Source of the DNA: Solirubrobacterales bacterium
GTDB lineage: Bacteria; Actinomycetota; Thermoleophilia; Solirubrobacterales; Solirubrobacteraceae
NCBI GenBank assembly: GCA_016215085.1
Contig: JACRMD010000248.1
Coordinates: 1,299 to 11,390 of the forward strand
Length of the DNA stretch: 10,092 nucleotides
Reading direction: 5' to 3'
The position numbers and the translations under genes were made by a program. This document shows, in pieces, positions 1 to 6,195 of the stretch (positions within the stretch are counted from its first letter, which is position 1; each line of letters begins with the position of its first letter). The notes beneath the pieces are model-generated. The model was not told the origin of the DNA. It ran no database searches and saw only the letters and a list, made by a program, of their open reading frames with translations.

Positions 1-176
1 GGGCGGCGCGCCATCCGCGCCGGGCGGCGGCGCCGGCGGGCGGGCTGGCGCGCGAGCCAGGTCCGCGCCGCGGGGCCGTGGCGCTCGGCGGCCGCGAGCG
101 CGATCGTCTCGACGGCGTGCATCGGGTCGGCGCGCAGGCGGTCGAGGAGTCCGTCAGGAAGCGGTGCAGCGGGCAT
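1..176 (-). CDS. Unidentified protein, N-terminal part (runs off left edge)
   Basis: An open frame on the minus strand starts at ATG 176-174 and runs off the window after 58 codons. After about nine mixed codons nearly every third base is G or C, which is what real genes here look like. The N-terminus reads MPAAPLPDGLLDRLRADPMH and continues into an Ala/Glu-rich helical stretch and then an Arg-rich stretch. No catalytic motif or membrane segment is visible in this piece, so I give no function. ATG 122 (inside ADPMHAVE) is an alternative start. No SD is seen before 176, but TACCCC lies 5 nt upstream on the minus strand, compatible with a leaderless start. The gene is divergent from the exporter gene, with only 23 bp between the start codons. 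Confidence 0.5.
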   Translation of the reverse strand, partial: MPAAPLPDGLLDRLRADPMHAVETIALAAAERHGPAARTWLARQPARRRRRPARMARR

Positions 177-199
177 GTGGTGGGGTAAGGATGCCCGGC

Positions 200-1699
200 A
201 TGGACGCGCAGCACCCCGATCCCCGCCGCTGGTGGACCCTCGGCGCCGTCTGCGTGGCCACCTTCATGCTCCTGCTGGACATCACGGTGGTGAACGTCGC
301 GCTGCCCGACATCCAGCGCGACCTCGACGCGTCGTTCCAGGACCTGCAGTGGGTGGTCGACGCCTACGCGCTCACGCTCGCGTCCTTCATGCTCACCGCC
401 GGCTCGCTGGCGGACCTCCTGGGCCGCCGGCGGATCTTCGTCGCCGGCCTGGGGCTCTTCGTGATCGCGTCGCTGCTGTGCGGCCTGGCCCAGAGCCCGA
501 CCGCGCTGAACCTCTCGCGCGCGCTGCAGGGCGTCGGCGGCGCGGCGATGTTCGCGACGAGCCTGGCGCTGCTGGCCTCCGCCTTCGTCGGCCGCGAGCG
601 CGGCACGGCGCTCGGCATCTGGGGCGCGACGACCGGCGCGTCGGTGGCCATCGGGCCGCTGGTCGGCGGCGTGCTCGTCGAGCACGTCAGCTGGCAGTCG
701 ATCTTCTACGTGAACCTGCCGATCGGCCTCGCCGCGATCGCCGTGACGCTGCGGACCGTCCGCGAGACGAAGGACCCCCAGGCGCGCGGCGTGGACTGGG
801 CCGGCCTCGTGACGTTCTCGGTCGCGCTGTTCCTGCTGGTCCTCGCGCTCGTGCGCGGCAACGCCGAGGGCTGGGGCAGCCCCAAGATCCTCGTCCCGCT
901 GCTGGCGGCCGCCGCGCTGCTGGCCGCGTTCGTGGCCGTCGAGCGCCGCCAGCAGCGCCCGATGCTCGACCTCACGCTGTTCCGCAAGCCCGCCTTCACC
1001 GGCGTGTCGATCGCCGCCTTCGCGCTGTCGGCCTCGATGTTCTCGATGTTCCTGTACCTGACGCTGTTCGTGCAGAACGCGCTGGGCTACTCGCCGCTGG
1101 AGTCCGGCCTGCGGTTCCTGCCGATCACGATCCTGTCGTTCCTGTTCGCCGCGCTGTCGGGCAACCTCACCGAGCGCGTGCCGACCCGGTACCTGCTGGG
1201 CGGCGGGCTCGCGCTCGTCGGCATCGGCCTGCTGCTCATGCGCGGGCTGGACGCCGACAGCGACTGGACCGCGCTGCTGGGAGGCTTCCTCGTCGCGGGC
1301 GCCGGGATCGGCCTGACCAACCCGGCGATCGCCTCCACGGCGGTCGGGGTCGTCGACCCGCGGCGCGCGGGCATGGCGGCCGGCATCAACAACACCTTCC
1401 GCCAGGTCGGGATCGCGACGGGCGTCGCGGGCCTGGGCGCGCTGTTCCAGTCACGGGTGGCCGACGGCGTCGCCGCCGAGGTCGGCCCGGGCGTCCGCCT
1501 GCCGCCGGCCGAGGCGCTGGCGCAGGGCAACCCGGCGGTGCTGCCGGCGCGCGCGCACGACGCGTTCCTCACCGGCTGGACCGGCGCGCTGGACGACATC
1601 CTCCTGGTCGCGGGCGCCGTCGCCCTCGTGGGCGCCATCATCGCGATCTCGCTGGTCCGGCAGCAGGACTTCGTGGCTCCTCCCGTTCATGGTGCGTAA
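200..1699 (+). CDS. DHA2-family MFS multidrug exporter (EmrB/QacA type)
   Basis: Drug/proton antiporter of the inner membrane, 499 aa, the usual size for the 14-helix DHA2 group. Family motifs are visible: motif D1 at residues 24-36 (LLDITVVNVALPD), motif A at 69-78 (SLADLLGRRR), the R-A-L-Q-G-V-G-G motif B region at 107-114, and the motif C/antiporter signature at about 146-158 (TGASVAIGPLVGG), followed by WQSIFYVNLPIG. The rest alternates hydrophobic helices with short charged loops, with a last helix before a short polar tail. I chose ATG 200 because AAGGA at 187-191 lies 8 nt upstream. ATG 191 and GTG 164 are in-frame alternatives, and GTG 164 would overlap the divergent gene. The serine hydrolase follows after 32 bp and may be cotranscribed. 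The substrate cannot be told from sequence. Confidence 0.93.
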   Translation: MDAQHPDPRRWWTLGAVCVATFMLLLDITVVNVALPDIQRDLDASFQDLQWVVDAYALTLASFMLTAGSLADLLGRRRIFVAGLGLFVIASLLCGLAQSPTALNLSRALQGVGGAAMFATSLALLASAFVGRERGTALGIWGATTGASVAIGPLVGGVLVEHVSWQSIFYVNLPIGLAAIAVTLRTVRETKDPQARGVDWAGLVTFSVALFLLVLALVRGNAEGWGSPKILVPLLAAAALLAAFVAVERRQQRPMLDLTLFRKPAFTGVSIAAFALSASMFSMFLYLTLFVQNALGYSPLESGLRFLPITILSFLFAALSGNLTERVPTRYLLGGGLALVGIGLLLMRGLDADSDWTALLGGFLVAGAGIGLTNPAIASTAVGVVDPRRAGMAAGINNTFRQVGIATGVAGLGALFQSRVADGVAAEVGPGVRLPPAEALAQGNPAVLPARAHDAFLTGWTGALDDILLVAGAVALVGAIIAISLVRQQDFVAPPVHGA

Positions 1700-1731
1700 G
1701 GACGCGCACCAAGCGGTAGGACCAAGGAGCG

Positions 1732-2607
1732 ATGCTGCAACCGCTGTTCGAGCACCGGCTCGAGCTCGCCGGGTACGAGACCCGGGCGCTCGAGCTCGAA
1801 GGCCAGGGACCGCCCGTCCTGCTGCTGCACGGCTACGCCGACTCGGCGGACACGTGGCGCTCGCTCCTGGACCTGCTCGCGCGCCAGGACCGCCGGGCGC
1901 TGGCGGTCGACCTGCCCGGCTTCGGCGACGCCGGCCCGCTCGACCCCACCGAGCCGATCCTGCCGCAGCTGACCCGCTTCACCGCGGCGGCGGTCGAGCA
2001 CCTCGCCGGCGAGGACGGCGAGGACGTCGTCGTCCTCGGCAACTCGCTCGGCGGCTGCCTCTCGATCCGCGCCGCGCAGGACCCCGGCCTGCCGCTGCGC
2101 GGCGTCGTGCCCGTGGCGCCCGCGGGCTTCGAGCACCCGAAGTGGTTCTCGATCATCGAGCGCGACCCGCTGCTGCGCGCGCTGCTCACGGCCCCGTTCC
2201 CGGTCCCCGAGCGCATCGTCCGCGGCGTCGTCGCGCAGGTCTACCGCCAGCTCGTGTTCGCGGCGCCGCGCGCCGCGGCCGCCGAGGTCGTCTGGTCGTT
2301 CACGCACTTCTTCCGCACGCGCGACCTCGTCGCCCGCCACCTGGCCACGGGCCGGCGGCTGATCCCCGAGCTGCGCGACTGCTTCGCCCTCGACGACGTC
2401 CGCGTGCCGGTGCTGCTGATCTGGGGCGACCGCGACCGGATGGTGCCCCACCGCGGCTCGCGGATCCTGATCGACGCGGTGCCGGCGACCGAGTACGAGA
2501 TCCTGCCCGGCATCGGCCACTGCCCGCAGCTGGAGGCGCCGCACGCCGTCTTCGAGCTGCTCGAGCGCTTCTGCGGCGCGCCCGCCGCCGCCCCCGCGGC
2601 TGCGTGA
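1732..2607 (+). CDS. Alpha/beta-fold serine hydrolase
   Basis: A 291-aa cytoplasmic alpha/beta hydrolase with no signal peptide. The order of motifs is canonical: oxyanion-hole strand-turn LLLHGYADSADTW at about 30-42, LPGFGDAG after strand 4 at about 61-68, nucleophile elbow G-N-S-L-G with Ser105, a helical cap at about 135-215, acid residue Asp235 in WGDRDRMVP, and catalytic His263 in GIGHCPQLEAP. It should hydrolyse an ester, thioester or C-C bond; the substrate is unknown. AAGGAG (1724-1729) precedes ATG 1732 by only 2 nt, closer than ideal, but no other in-frame start exists after the exporter's stop. It sits between an exporter gene and a PhaC-like gene in the same direction, so a role in acyl or polyester metabolism is possible but not shown. 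The C-terminus ends in a low-complexity Ala/Pro tail. Confidence 0.9.
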   Translation: MLQPLFEHRLELAGYETRALELEGQGPPVLLLHGYADSADTWRSLLDLLARQDRRALAVDLPGFGDAGPLDPTEPILPQLTRFTAAAVEHLAGEDGEDVVVLGNSLGGCLSIRAAQDPGLPLRGVVPVAPAGFEHPKWFSIIERDPLLRALLTAPFPVPERIVRGVVAQVYRQLVFAAPRAAAAEVVWSFTHFFRTRDLVARHLATGRRLIPELRDCFALDDVRVPVLLIWGDRDRMVPHRGSRILIDAVPATEYEILPGIGHCPQLEAPHAVFELLERFCGAPAAAPAAA

Positions 2608-2618
2608 TCCGCAAGAAT

Positions 2619-2647
2619 CGCTCGTCCGGATCGTTCCGGAACGAGCG
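2619..2647 (+). promoter_or_regulatory. Nested inverted repeat ending at the PhaC-like start codon
   Basis: A perfect 14-bp palindrome, TCGTTCCGGAACGA, occupies 2631-2644. An outer 7-bp arm pair, CGCTCGT (2619-2625) and ACGAGCG (2641-2647), overlaps it and ends exactly one base before ATG 2648. TCCGGA occurs twice (2625-2630 and 2635-2640). As DNA this could be an operator. As RNA, either pairing would bury the region where an SD should be. The hydrolase stop is at 2607, so the element fills most of the 40-bp gap. Its function is inferred; only the symmetry is seen. Confidence 0.5.
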
Positions 2648-3742
2648 ATGGACCTCCTGCCCTCACCCGAACGCCTCGGCGCGGCCGCGGCCAACGCCTT
2701 CGACATGGTCTTCCGGGGCGGCGTCGCGGACCTCCGCCGCACGCCCGCGCGGATCATCGACGAGGCGCCCAAGCGGACGATCTACCAGTACCTCGGCCCG
2801 AGCGAGCGCACCCGCCACCTGCCGGTGCTGCTCGTCCCGCCGCTGGCGGCCCCGACGATCTGCTTCGACCTGCGCCGCGGCTGCTCGATGGCCGAGCACC
2901 TGCTCGAGCTCGGCCACCCGGTCTACCTGCTCGAGTACGGGTCGATCGCCTTCTCCGACCGCGACCTCGGCCTCGAGCACTGGGTCCAGGACATCATCCC
3001 GACCGCGGTCGAGCACGTCTCCGATCACTGCGGCGGCGCCCCCGTGCAGGTCATCGGCTGGTGCCTGGGCGGCATCATGTCGCTGCTGGCGCTGGCCGCC
3101 CGCCCCGACCTGCCGGTGAACTCGATCGCCACGGTCGCCAGCCCGTTCGACTTCTCGCAGGTCCGCCTGTTCGCGCCGATCCGCGGCGCCGCCAACGTCA
3201 CCAACGGCCTGCTCGTCACGGCGCTGTACCGCATCCTCGGCGGCGCGCCGGCGCCGCTGGTCAAGCGCGGGTTCCAGCTGAGCTCGATCGACAAGCACCT
3301 GACCAAGCCGCTGGTCACGCTCACCAACCTGCACGATCGCGACTTCCTGGCCCAGATCGAGGCGGTCGACCACTTCATCGACCACATGCACGCCTACCCC
3401 GGGCGCACGATGGGCCAGCTCTACCACCGGTTCTTCCGCATCAACGACCTCGCCGGGGGCAAGCTCGAGCTCGGCGACCACGCGATCGACCTCGCCGACG
3501 TCCGCGTCCCGGTGCTCTCGGTCGCCGGCCGGACCGACACGCTGGCGCCGCGGCCCGCGGTCCACCACGTGCGCGAGGTGCTCACGGGCGCCCCGGAGGT
3601 CCGCCTGGAGACGGCGCCGGGCGGCCACCTCGGCGTGCTCACCGGGCGCACCGCCGAGCGCACGACCTGGCGCTACGTCGACGAGTTCTTCGCGCGCCAC
3701 GAGCCCCGCGAGGGCCGCTCGCACCTGCGCGTCGTCGCCTAG
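2648..3742 (+). CDS. PHA-synthase-like alpha/beta protein (class III PhaC-type)
   Basis: A 364-aa protein with the layout of class III polyhydroxyalkanoate synthase PhaC subunits, which are about 355 aa. The start-proximal core LLVPPLAAPTICFDL (about 61-75) and the PVYLLEYGS strand (91-99) match the family pattern. The nucleophile box is G-W-C-L-G-G, with Cys139 in place of the serine of ordinary lipases. The acid is Asp297 in VAGRTDTLAP and the base is His327 in PGGHLGV. This spacing is close to the Cys149/Asp302/His331 triad known for the Allochromatium enzyme. PhaC enzymes polymerise hydroxyacyl-CoA thioesters. No PhaE or PhaR partner, phasin, phaA or phaB is in the window, so this may be a PhaC paralogue acting on another thioester. 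It lies 40 bp after the serine hydrolase gene and directly behind an inverted repeat; GGA at 2638-2640 is the only SD-like sequence. Confidence 0.85.
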   Translation: MDLLPSPERLGAAAANAFDMVFRGGVADLRRTPARIIDEAPKRTIYQYLGPSERTRHLPVLLVPPLAAPTICFDLRRGCSMAEHLLELGHPVYLLEYGSIAFSDRDLGLEHWVQDIIPTAVEHVSDHCGGAPVQVIGWCLGGIMSLLALAARPDLPVNSIATVASPFDFSQVRLFAPIRGAANVTNGLLVTALYRILGGAPAPLVKRGFQLSSIDKHLTKPLVTLTNLHDRDFLAQIEAVDHFIDHMHAYPGRTMGQLYHRFFRINDLAGGKLELGDHAIDLADVRVPVLSVAGRTDTLAPRPAVHHVREVLTGAPEVRLETAPGGHLGVLTGRTAERTTWRYVDEFFARHEPREGRSHLRVVA

Positions 3743-3784
3743 TCCGTAGAACGGCGGATTGCGCGGCGTGCGGCGGAGCGTCGC

Positions 3785-3790
3785 TACCCT
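3785..3790 (+). promoter_or_regulatory. Probable -10 box TACCCT of the L,D-transpeptidase gene
   Basis: TACCCT fits TANNNT and lies 10 nt before ATG 3801. No SD-like sequence is present there, so the transcript would have a leader of only a few bases. A possible -35, TTGCGC (3759-3764), is 20 nt upstream, which is longer than ideal. Confidence 0.4.
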
Positions 3791-3800
3791 CGTCGCGCAG

Positions 3801-4784
3801 ATGACCCCGCGCACCGCCCTCTCCGCCGCCGTCGCCGCGCTCGCCCTCGCCGTCCCCGCCGCCGCGCAGGCCGCCGACCCGACCAACGTCCCGCAGGGCG
3901 TCAGCGCCGGCGGCGTCGACCTCTCGGGCGCCACGCTCGACGAGGCGCGCATCCGCCTCGAGGTCGCCGTGGCCCCGCGCGTCAACGCCGACCTCGTCCT
4001 CGGCGCCGCCGGCAAGCCGTACACGCTGACGGCCGCCGACTCCAAGCTGAAGTTCGACGCGCTGGTCACCGCCAAGCGCGCGCTGCGCGCCAAGAAGCCC
4101 GGCGAGGTGCCGCTCGCCCTCAGCCACTCGCGCCGAGCCGTGCGGGCCTGGGTTGCCGGCGTGGCCAAGCAGGTCTACAAGCCGGGCCGCAACGCGCGCG
4201 TGCGCATCACCCTGCGCAGGATCTACGTCAAGGGCATCAAGCGCGCCCGCGCGCTGGACACCAAGGCCGTCGAGCAGCTGGTCAACGCCGCGCTGGACGA
4301 CCAGACGCCGCAGGCGCCGCGCCGGCTGCACACGAAGATCCTCAAGCCGGCGCCCGCGGTGACGCTCACCAAGCTGCGCCGCCAGTACGGGACGGTCATC
4401 ACGGTGGACAAGGCCCACTTCAAGCTGCGCCTCTTCAAGAACCTCAAGTTCTCGAAGTCCTACGGCGTCGCCGTCGGCCAGCCCGCCTACCCGACGCCCA
4501 GCGGCCTGTTCAGCATCGCCAACAAGCAGGTCAACCCGACGTGGTCGGTGCCCAACAGCCCGTGGGCCGGCGAGCTGCAGGGCACGACGGTCGAGGGCGG
4601 CTCGGCGGCCAACCCGCTGAAGGCGCGCTGGATGGGCATCGCCAACGGCGTGGGCATCCACGGCACCGGCGAGGAGTACTCGATCGGGTCGCGCGCGTCG
4701 CACGGGTGCATCCGCATGCGGGTCGCCGACGTCAAGGACCTGTACCCGCGGGTCCCCGTCGGGACCCCGGTGCTCATCAAGTAG
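3801..4784 (+). CDS. Secreted L,D-transpeptidase (YkuD domain) with PG-binding-4-like N-domain
   Basis: A 327-aa exported cell-wall enzyme that would form 3-3 peptidoglycan cross-links or attach proteins to peptidoglycan. Residues 1-24 are a signal peptide (hydrophobic Ala/Leu/Val core, AQA cleavage site before Ala25). Residues about 30-190 contain GVSAGGVDLSGATLDEAR, typical of the YoaR/PG_binding_4 domain that precedes YkuD in Gram-positives. The YkuD domain spans about 196-327, with His287 in IHGTGEEY and the signature SHGCIRM (His301, catalytic Cys303, Arg305). All key residues are intact. Start ATG 3801 is preferred over an in-frame start at 3759 because it begins the signal peptide directly and follows a leaderless-type -10 box. 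The 3' end overlaps the convergent membrane-protein gene by 8 bp. Confidence 0.93.
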   Translation: MTPRTALSAAVAALALAVPAAAQAADPTNVPQGVSAGGVDLSGATLDEARIRLEVAVAPRVNADLVLGAAGKPYTLTAADSKLKFDALVTAKRALRAKKPGEVPLALSHSRRAVRAWVAGVAKQVYKPGRNARVRITLRRIYVKGIKRARALDTKAVEQLVNAALDDQTPQAPRRLHTKILKPAPAVTLTKLRRQYGTVITVDKAHFKLRLFKNLKFSKSYGVAVGQPAYPTPSGLFSIANKQVNPTWSVPNSPWAGELQGTTVEGGSAANPLKARWMGIANGVGIHGTGEEYSIGSRASHGCIRMRVADVKDLYPRVPVGTPVLIK

Positions 4785-5778
4785 GCGTCGACGTGGAGGT
4801 CGCGGCGCGCCGCGCGGCGACCGCCGCCCGGGCGTGCGCCACCGCCGTGCGCGGCGACCACGTCTCGAGCTCGGCGCCCAGCGCGACGAGCCCGACGAGC
4901 AGCCCCGTGACCATCAGCAGGGCGCCGACGCCGACGGTGAAGGCGGTGATGGCCGCGATGTCGACCGCCTGCCCGGTCACCTCGACGAAGCCATAGGAGA
5001 GCATCGCCAGGCGCAGGCCGGCGCTCGCGGGCGCCAGCGGGATGATCCGCCCGCCGCCCTGCGCGGCCATGACCAGCACCGCGGTCGCGACCGTCACCGG
5101 CAGCGCGAAGGCCTCCATGAACGCCGCCAGCGAGCCGAGCCGGATGAGCCGGGCCAGCGCCTGCCAGCTCGCCACGCCGGAGACGAAGCGTCGCGGCTCG
5201 CCGAGGATCACCACGCCCTGGCGCAGCCGCTGGCCCAGGTCGCGCACGCGGTGGCTCGCGAGCCGGAACACGAGCGTGCCGGCCACGCCGAGCGCGATCG
5301 CGACGGCCGTGCTCAGGAACGGGTGCGCGATCACGAGCGAGACGTCGACGTGGGGCATCTCGCCCGAGGACGTCGGCACCGGCAGGAAGCCCTGGCTGAG
5401 CGCCCACACCACGAGGCCGATGCCGAACGCGGTCTCGAAGAGGGTCTCGGGGACGAAGGTGGCGCCGAGCGTCGTGTAGCGCGAGCCCTCGATCCGGCGG
5501 TGCAGCAGCCACAGCTTGACCACGTCGCCGCCGCGCGCCGGGATGATGCCGTTGAGCCCGGCGCCGGCGAGGTAGGCGGCCATCGTGTGGCGCGGCCGGA
5601 GGTCGGTCGCGTCGGGGTAGGCGGCGCGGAGGATGGTGTGCCAGCCGCGGGTGCGGACCGCCTGGGAGACGACGTAGAGCACCGCGCCGAGGGCCGCCCA
5701 CGCGGGGTCGACGCTGGCCGCGCGGTCGGCGATCAGCGCGAAGGCATGGGTGGCGGTGCGGAGGGCGTCGCCGAGCAC
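4777..5778 (-). CDS. Flippase-like integral membrane protein (UPF0104 / LPG-synthase TM domain family)
   Basis: A 333-aa polytopic membrane protein with about seven or eight hydrophobic segments (roughly 28-45, 65-80, 111-130, 149-172, 205-226, 228-250, 273-302). GLNGIIPARGGDVVKLWLL at about 74-92 fits the conserved P-x-x-x-G loop of the lysylphosphatidylglycerol-synthase TM/AglD/YbhN family, and RIIPLAPASAGLR at 244-256 fits the second conserved Pro/Gly loop. Members move or modify lipid-linked substrates in the membrane. The soluble aminoacyl-transfer domain of MprF is absent, so lysyl-PG synthesis is unlikely. The start is GTG 5778; TTAACT lies 7 nt upstream, perhaps a weak leaderless promoter. 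A substrate cannot be assigned. The 3' end overlaps the L,D-transpeptidase gene tail-to-tail. Confidence 0.85.
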   Translation of the reverse strand: MLGDALRTATHAFALIADRAASVDPAWAALGAVLYVVSQAVRTRGWHTILRAAYPDATDLRPRHTMAAYLAGAGLNGIIPARGGDVVKLWLLHRRIEGSRYTTLGATFVPETLFETAFGIGLVVWALSQGFLPVPTSSGEMPHVDVSLVIAHPFLSTAVAIALGVAGTLVFRLASHRVRDLGQRLRQGVVILGEPRRFVSGVASWQALARLIRLGSLAAFMEAFALPVTVATAVLVMAAQGGGRIIPLAPASAGLRLAMLSYGFVEVTGQAVDIAAITAFTVGVGALLMVTGLLVGLVALGAELETWSPRTAVAHARAAVAARRAATSTSTPT

Positions 5779-5823
5779 TACACGGAGTTAACGGACGATG
5801 GGCACGAAACGCGCAGTACCCGT

Positions 5824-6081
5824 TCAGGGGCCCTGCGTAGGCGCCTCGTCAGGCCAATGCCCATGGCGCTCGAAGTAGTCGCGCGCCTCGTCCTCGGCGT
5901 GGCGGTCGCGGTCGCCGGTCACGCCGATGCGGAAGAGGATGTTGAGCAGCCAGACGCTCAGGCCCGCGCCCCAGAGCGCGAACGCGCCCTCGATGCTCGT
6001 CTCGTCGCCGCCGCGCACGACGATCAGCAGCACGCCCGCGAGCAGGATCGCGATCGGGAGCCAGGTGCGGACGACGGCCAC
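5824..6081 (-). CDS. Small two-helix membrane protein
   Basis: An 85-aa protein of unknown function. Two hydrophobic segments are clear: residues 7-23 (WLPIAILLAGVLLIVV) and about 33-53 (AFALWGAGLSVWLLNILF). They are followed by a charged cytosol-like tail ending DEARDYFERHGHWPDE. Such short tails (acidic, then an F-E-R-x-G-x-W-P motif) occur in small conserved actinobacterial membrane proteins, as I recall the family; no function is known to me. The GTG start at 6081 is supported by a TAGCCT box 6 nt upstream and the absence of an SD, so the mRNA is probably leaderless. It is divergent from the FadR-like gene across 110 bp and lies 45 bp ahead of the flippase-like gene in the same direction, so the two may be cotranscribed. 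Confidence 0.7.
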   Translation of the reverse strand: MAVVRTWLPIAILLAGVLLIVVRGGDETSIEGAFALWGAGLSVWLLNILFRIGVTGDRDRHAEDEARDYFERHGHWPDEAPTQGP

Positions 6082-6087
6082 GAGTCC

Positions 6088-6093
6088 AGGCTA
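6088..6093 (-). promoter_or_regulatory. Leaderless -10 box TAGCCT of the two-helix membrane protein gene
   Basis: On the minus strand TAGCCT is followed by GGACTC and then the GTG start at 6081. The 6-nt spacing puts transcription start at or within a base of the start codon. The same arrangement (TAGACT, 6 nt, GTG) is seen before the zinc-ribbon gene at 9458. Confidence 0.55.
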
Positions 6094-6109
6094 CCCCGCG
6101 CGGTGCCGC

Positions 6110-6138
6110 TTGCTCCTCGGCGCGCTGACTGGTACAAC
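6110..6138 (+). promoter_or_regulatory. Promoter of the FadR-like regulator / hydroxylase operon
   Basis: TTGCTC (6110-6115), a 17-nt spacer, then TACAAC (6133-6138) form the best sigma-70-like promoter in the window. The -10 box lies inside the first FadR-like operator (6129-6141), so regulator binding would block RNA polymerase. Transcription would start near 6145, which is the A of an ATG. Confidence 0.5.
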
Positions 6139-6141
6139 CAG
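6129..6141 (+). promoter_or_regulatory. FadR-like operator 1
   Basis: CTGGTACAACCAG is a perfect 5-bp inverted repeat around a 3-base centre and contains the TGGTNNNACCA core recognised by E. coli FadR. It overlaps the presumed -10 box of the downstream regulator gene. Confidence 0.65.
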
Positions 6142-6144
6142 CGC

Positions 6145-6195
6145 ATGCAACTGGTTGGACCAGCGGCGCGCCCGCAGCCGGAGGGCGCGGCATGA
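6145..6195 (+). CDS. Possible 16-codon leader ORF coupled to the regulator gene
   Basis: ATG 6145 opens a 16-residue frame (MQLVGPAARPQPEGAA) whose TGA stop (6193-6195) overlaps the regulator's ATG (6192-6194) as ATGA. Its ATG is 6 nt after the presumed -10 box TACAAC, the same spacing as the other leaderless starts here. If it is translated, ribosomes would terminate on the regulator start, so the two would be coupled. Part of it is encoded by operator 2. The evidence is position only; the peptide has no known motif, and it may be a chance frame. Confidence 0.3.
   Translation: MQLVGPAARPQPEGAA
6151..6163 (+). promoter_or_regulatory. FadR-like operator 2
   Basis: CTGGTTGGACCAG is a second perfect 5-bp inverted repeat with the TGGTNNNACCA core. 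With its left flank it reads AACTGGT, as in the E. coli FadR consensus. Its centre is 22 bp from that of operator 1, about two helical turns, so two dimers could bind on the same face. Confidence 0.65.

Noticed and set aside
164..199. Longer exporter start at GTG 164 or ATG 191
   Set aside because: ATG 200 has AAGGA at good spacing; the extra residues do not look like the family, and GTG 164 would overlap the divergent gene.
1687..2772. Long open frames opposite the hydrolase and PhaC-like genes (also 2663-4168 and 3639-4703 minus)
   Set aside because: They are antisense shadows caused by high GC: Arg/Gly/Asp-repetitive, no motifs, and they overlap genes with full catalytic triads.
4834..6195. 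Long plus-strand frame opposite the flippase-like and two-helix genes
   Set aside because: It has a low-complexity Arg/Asp/Glu sequence, while the minus strand has clear membrane proteins and G/C-ending codons.
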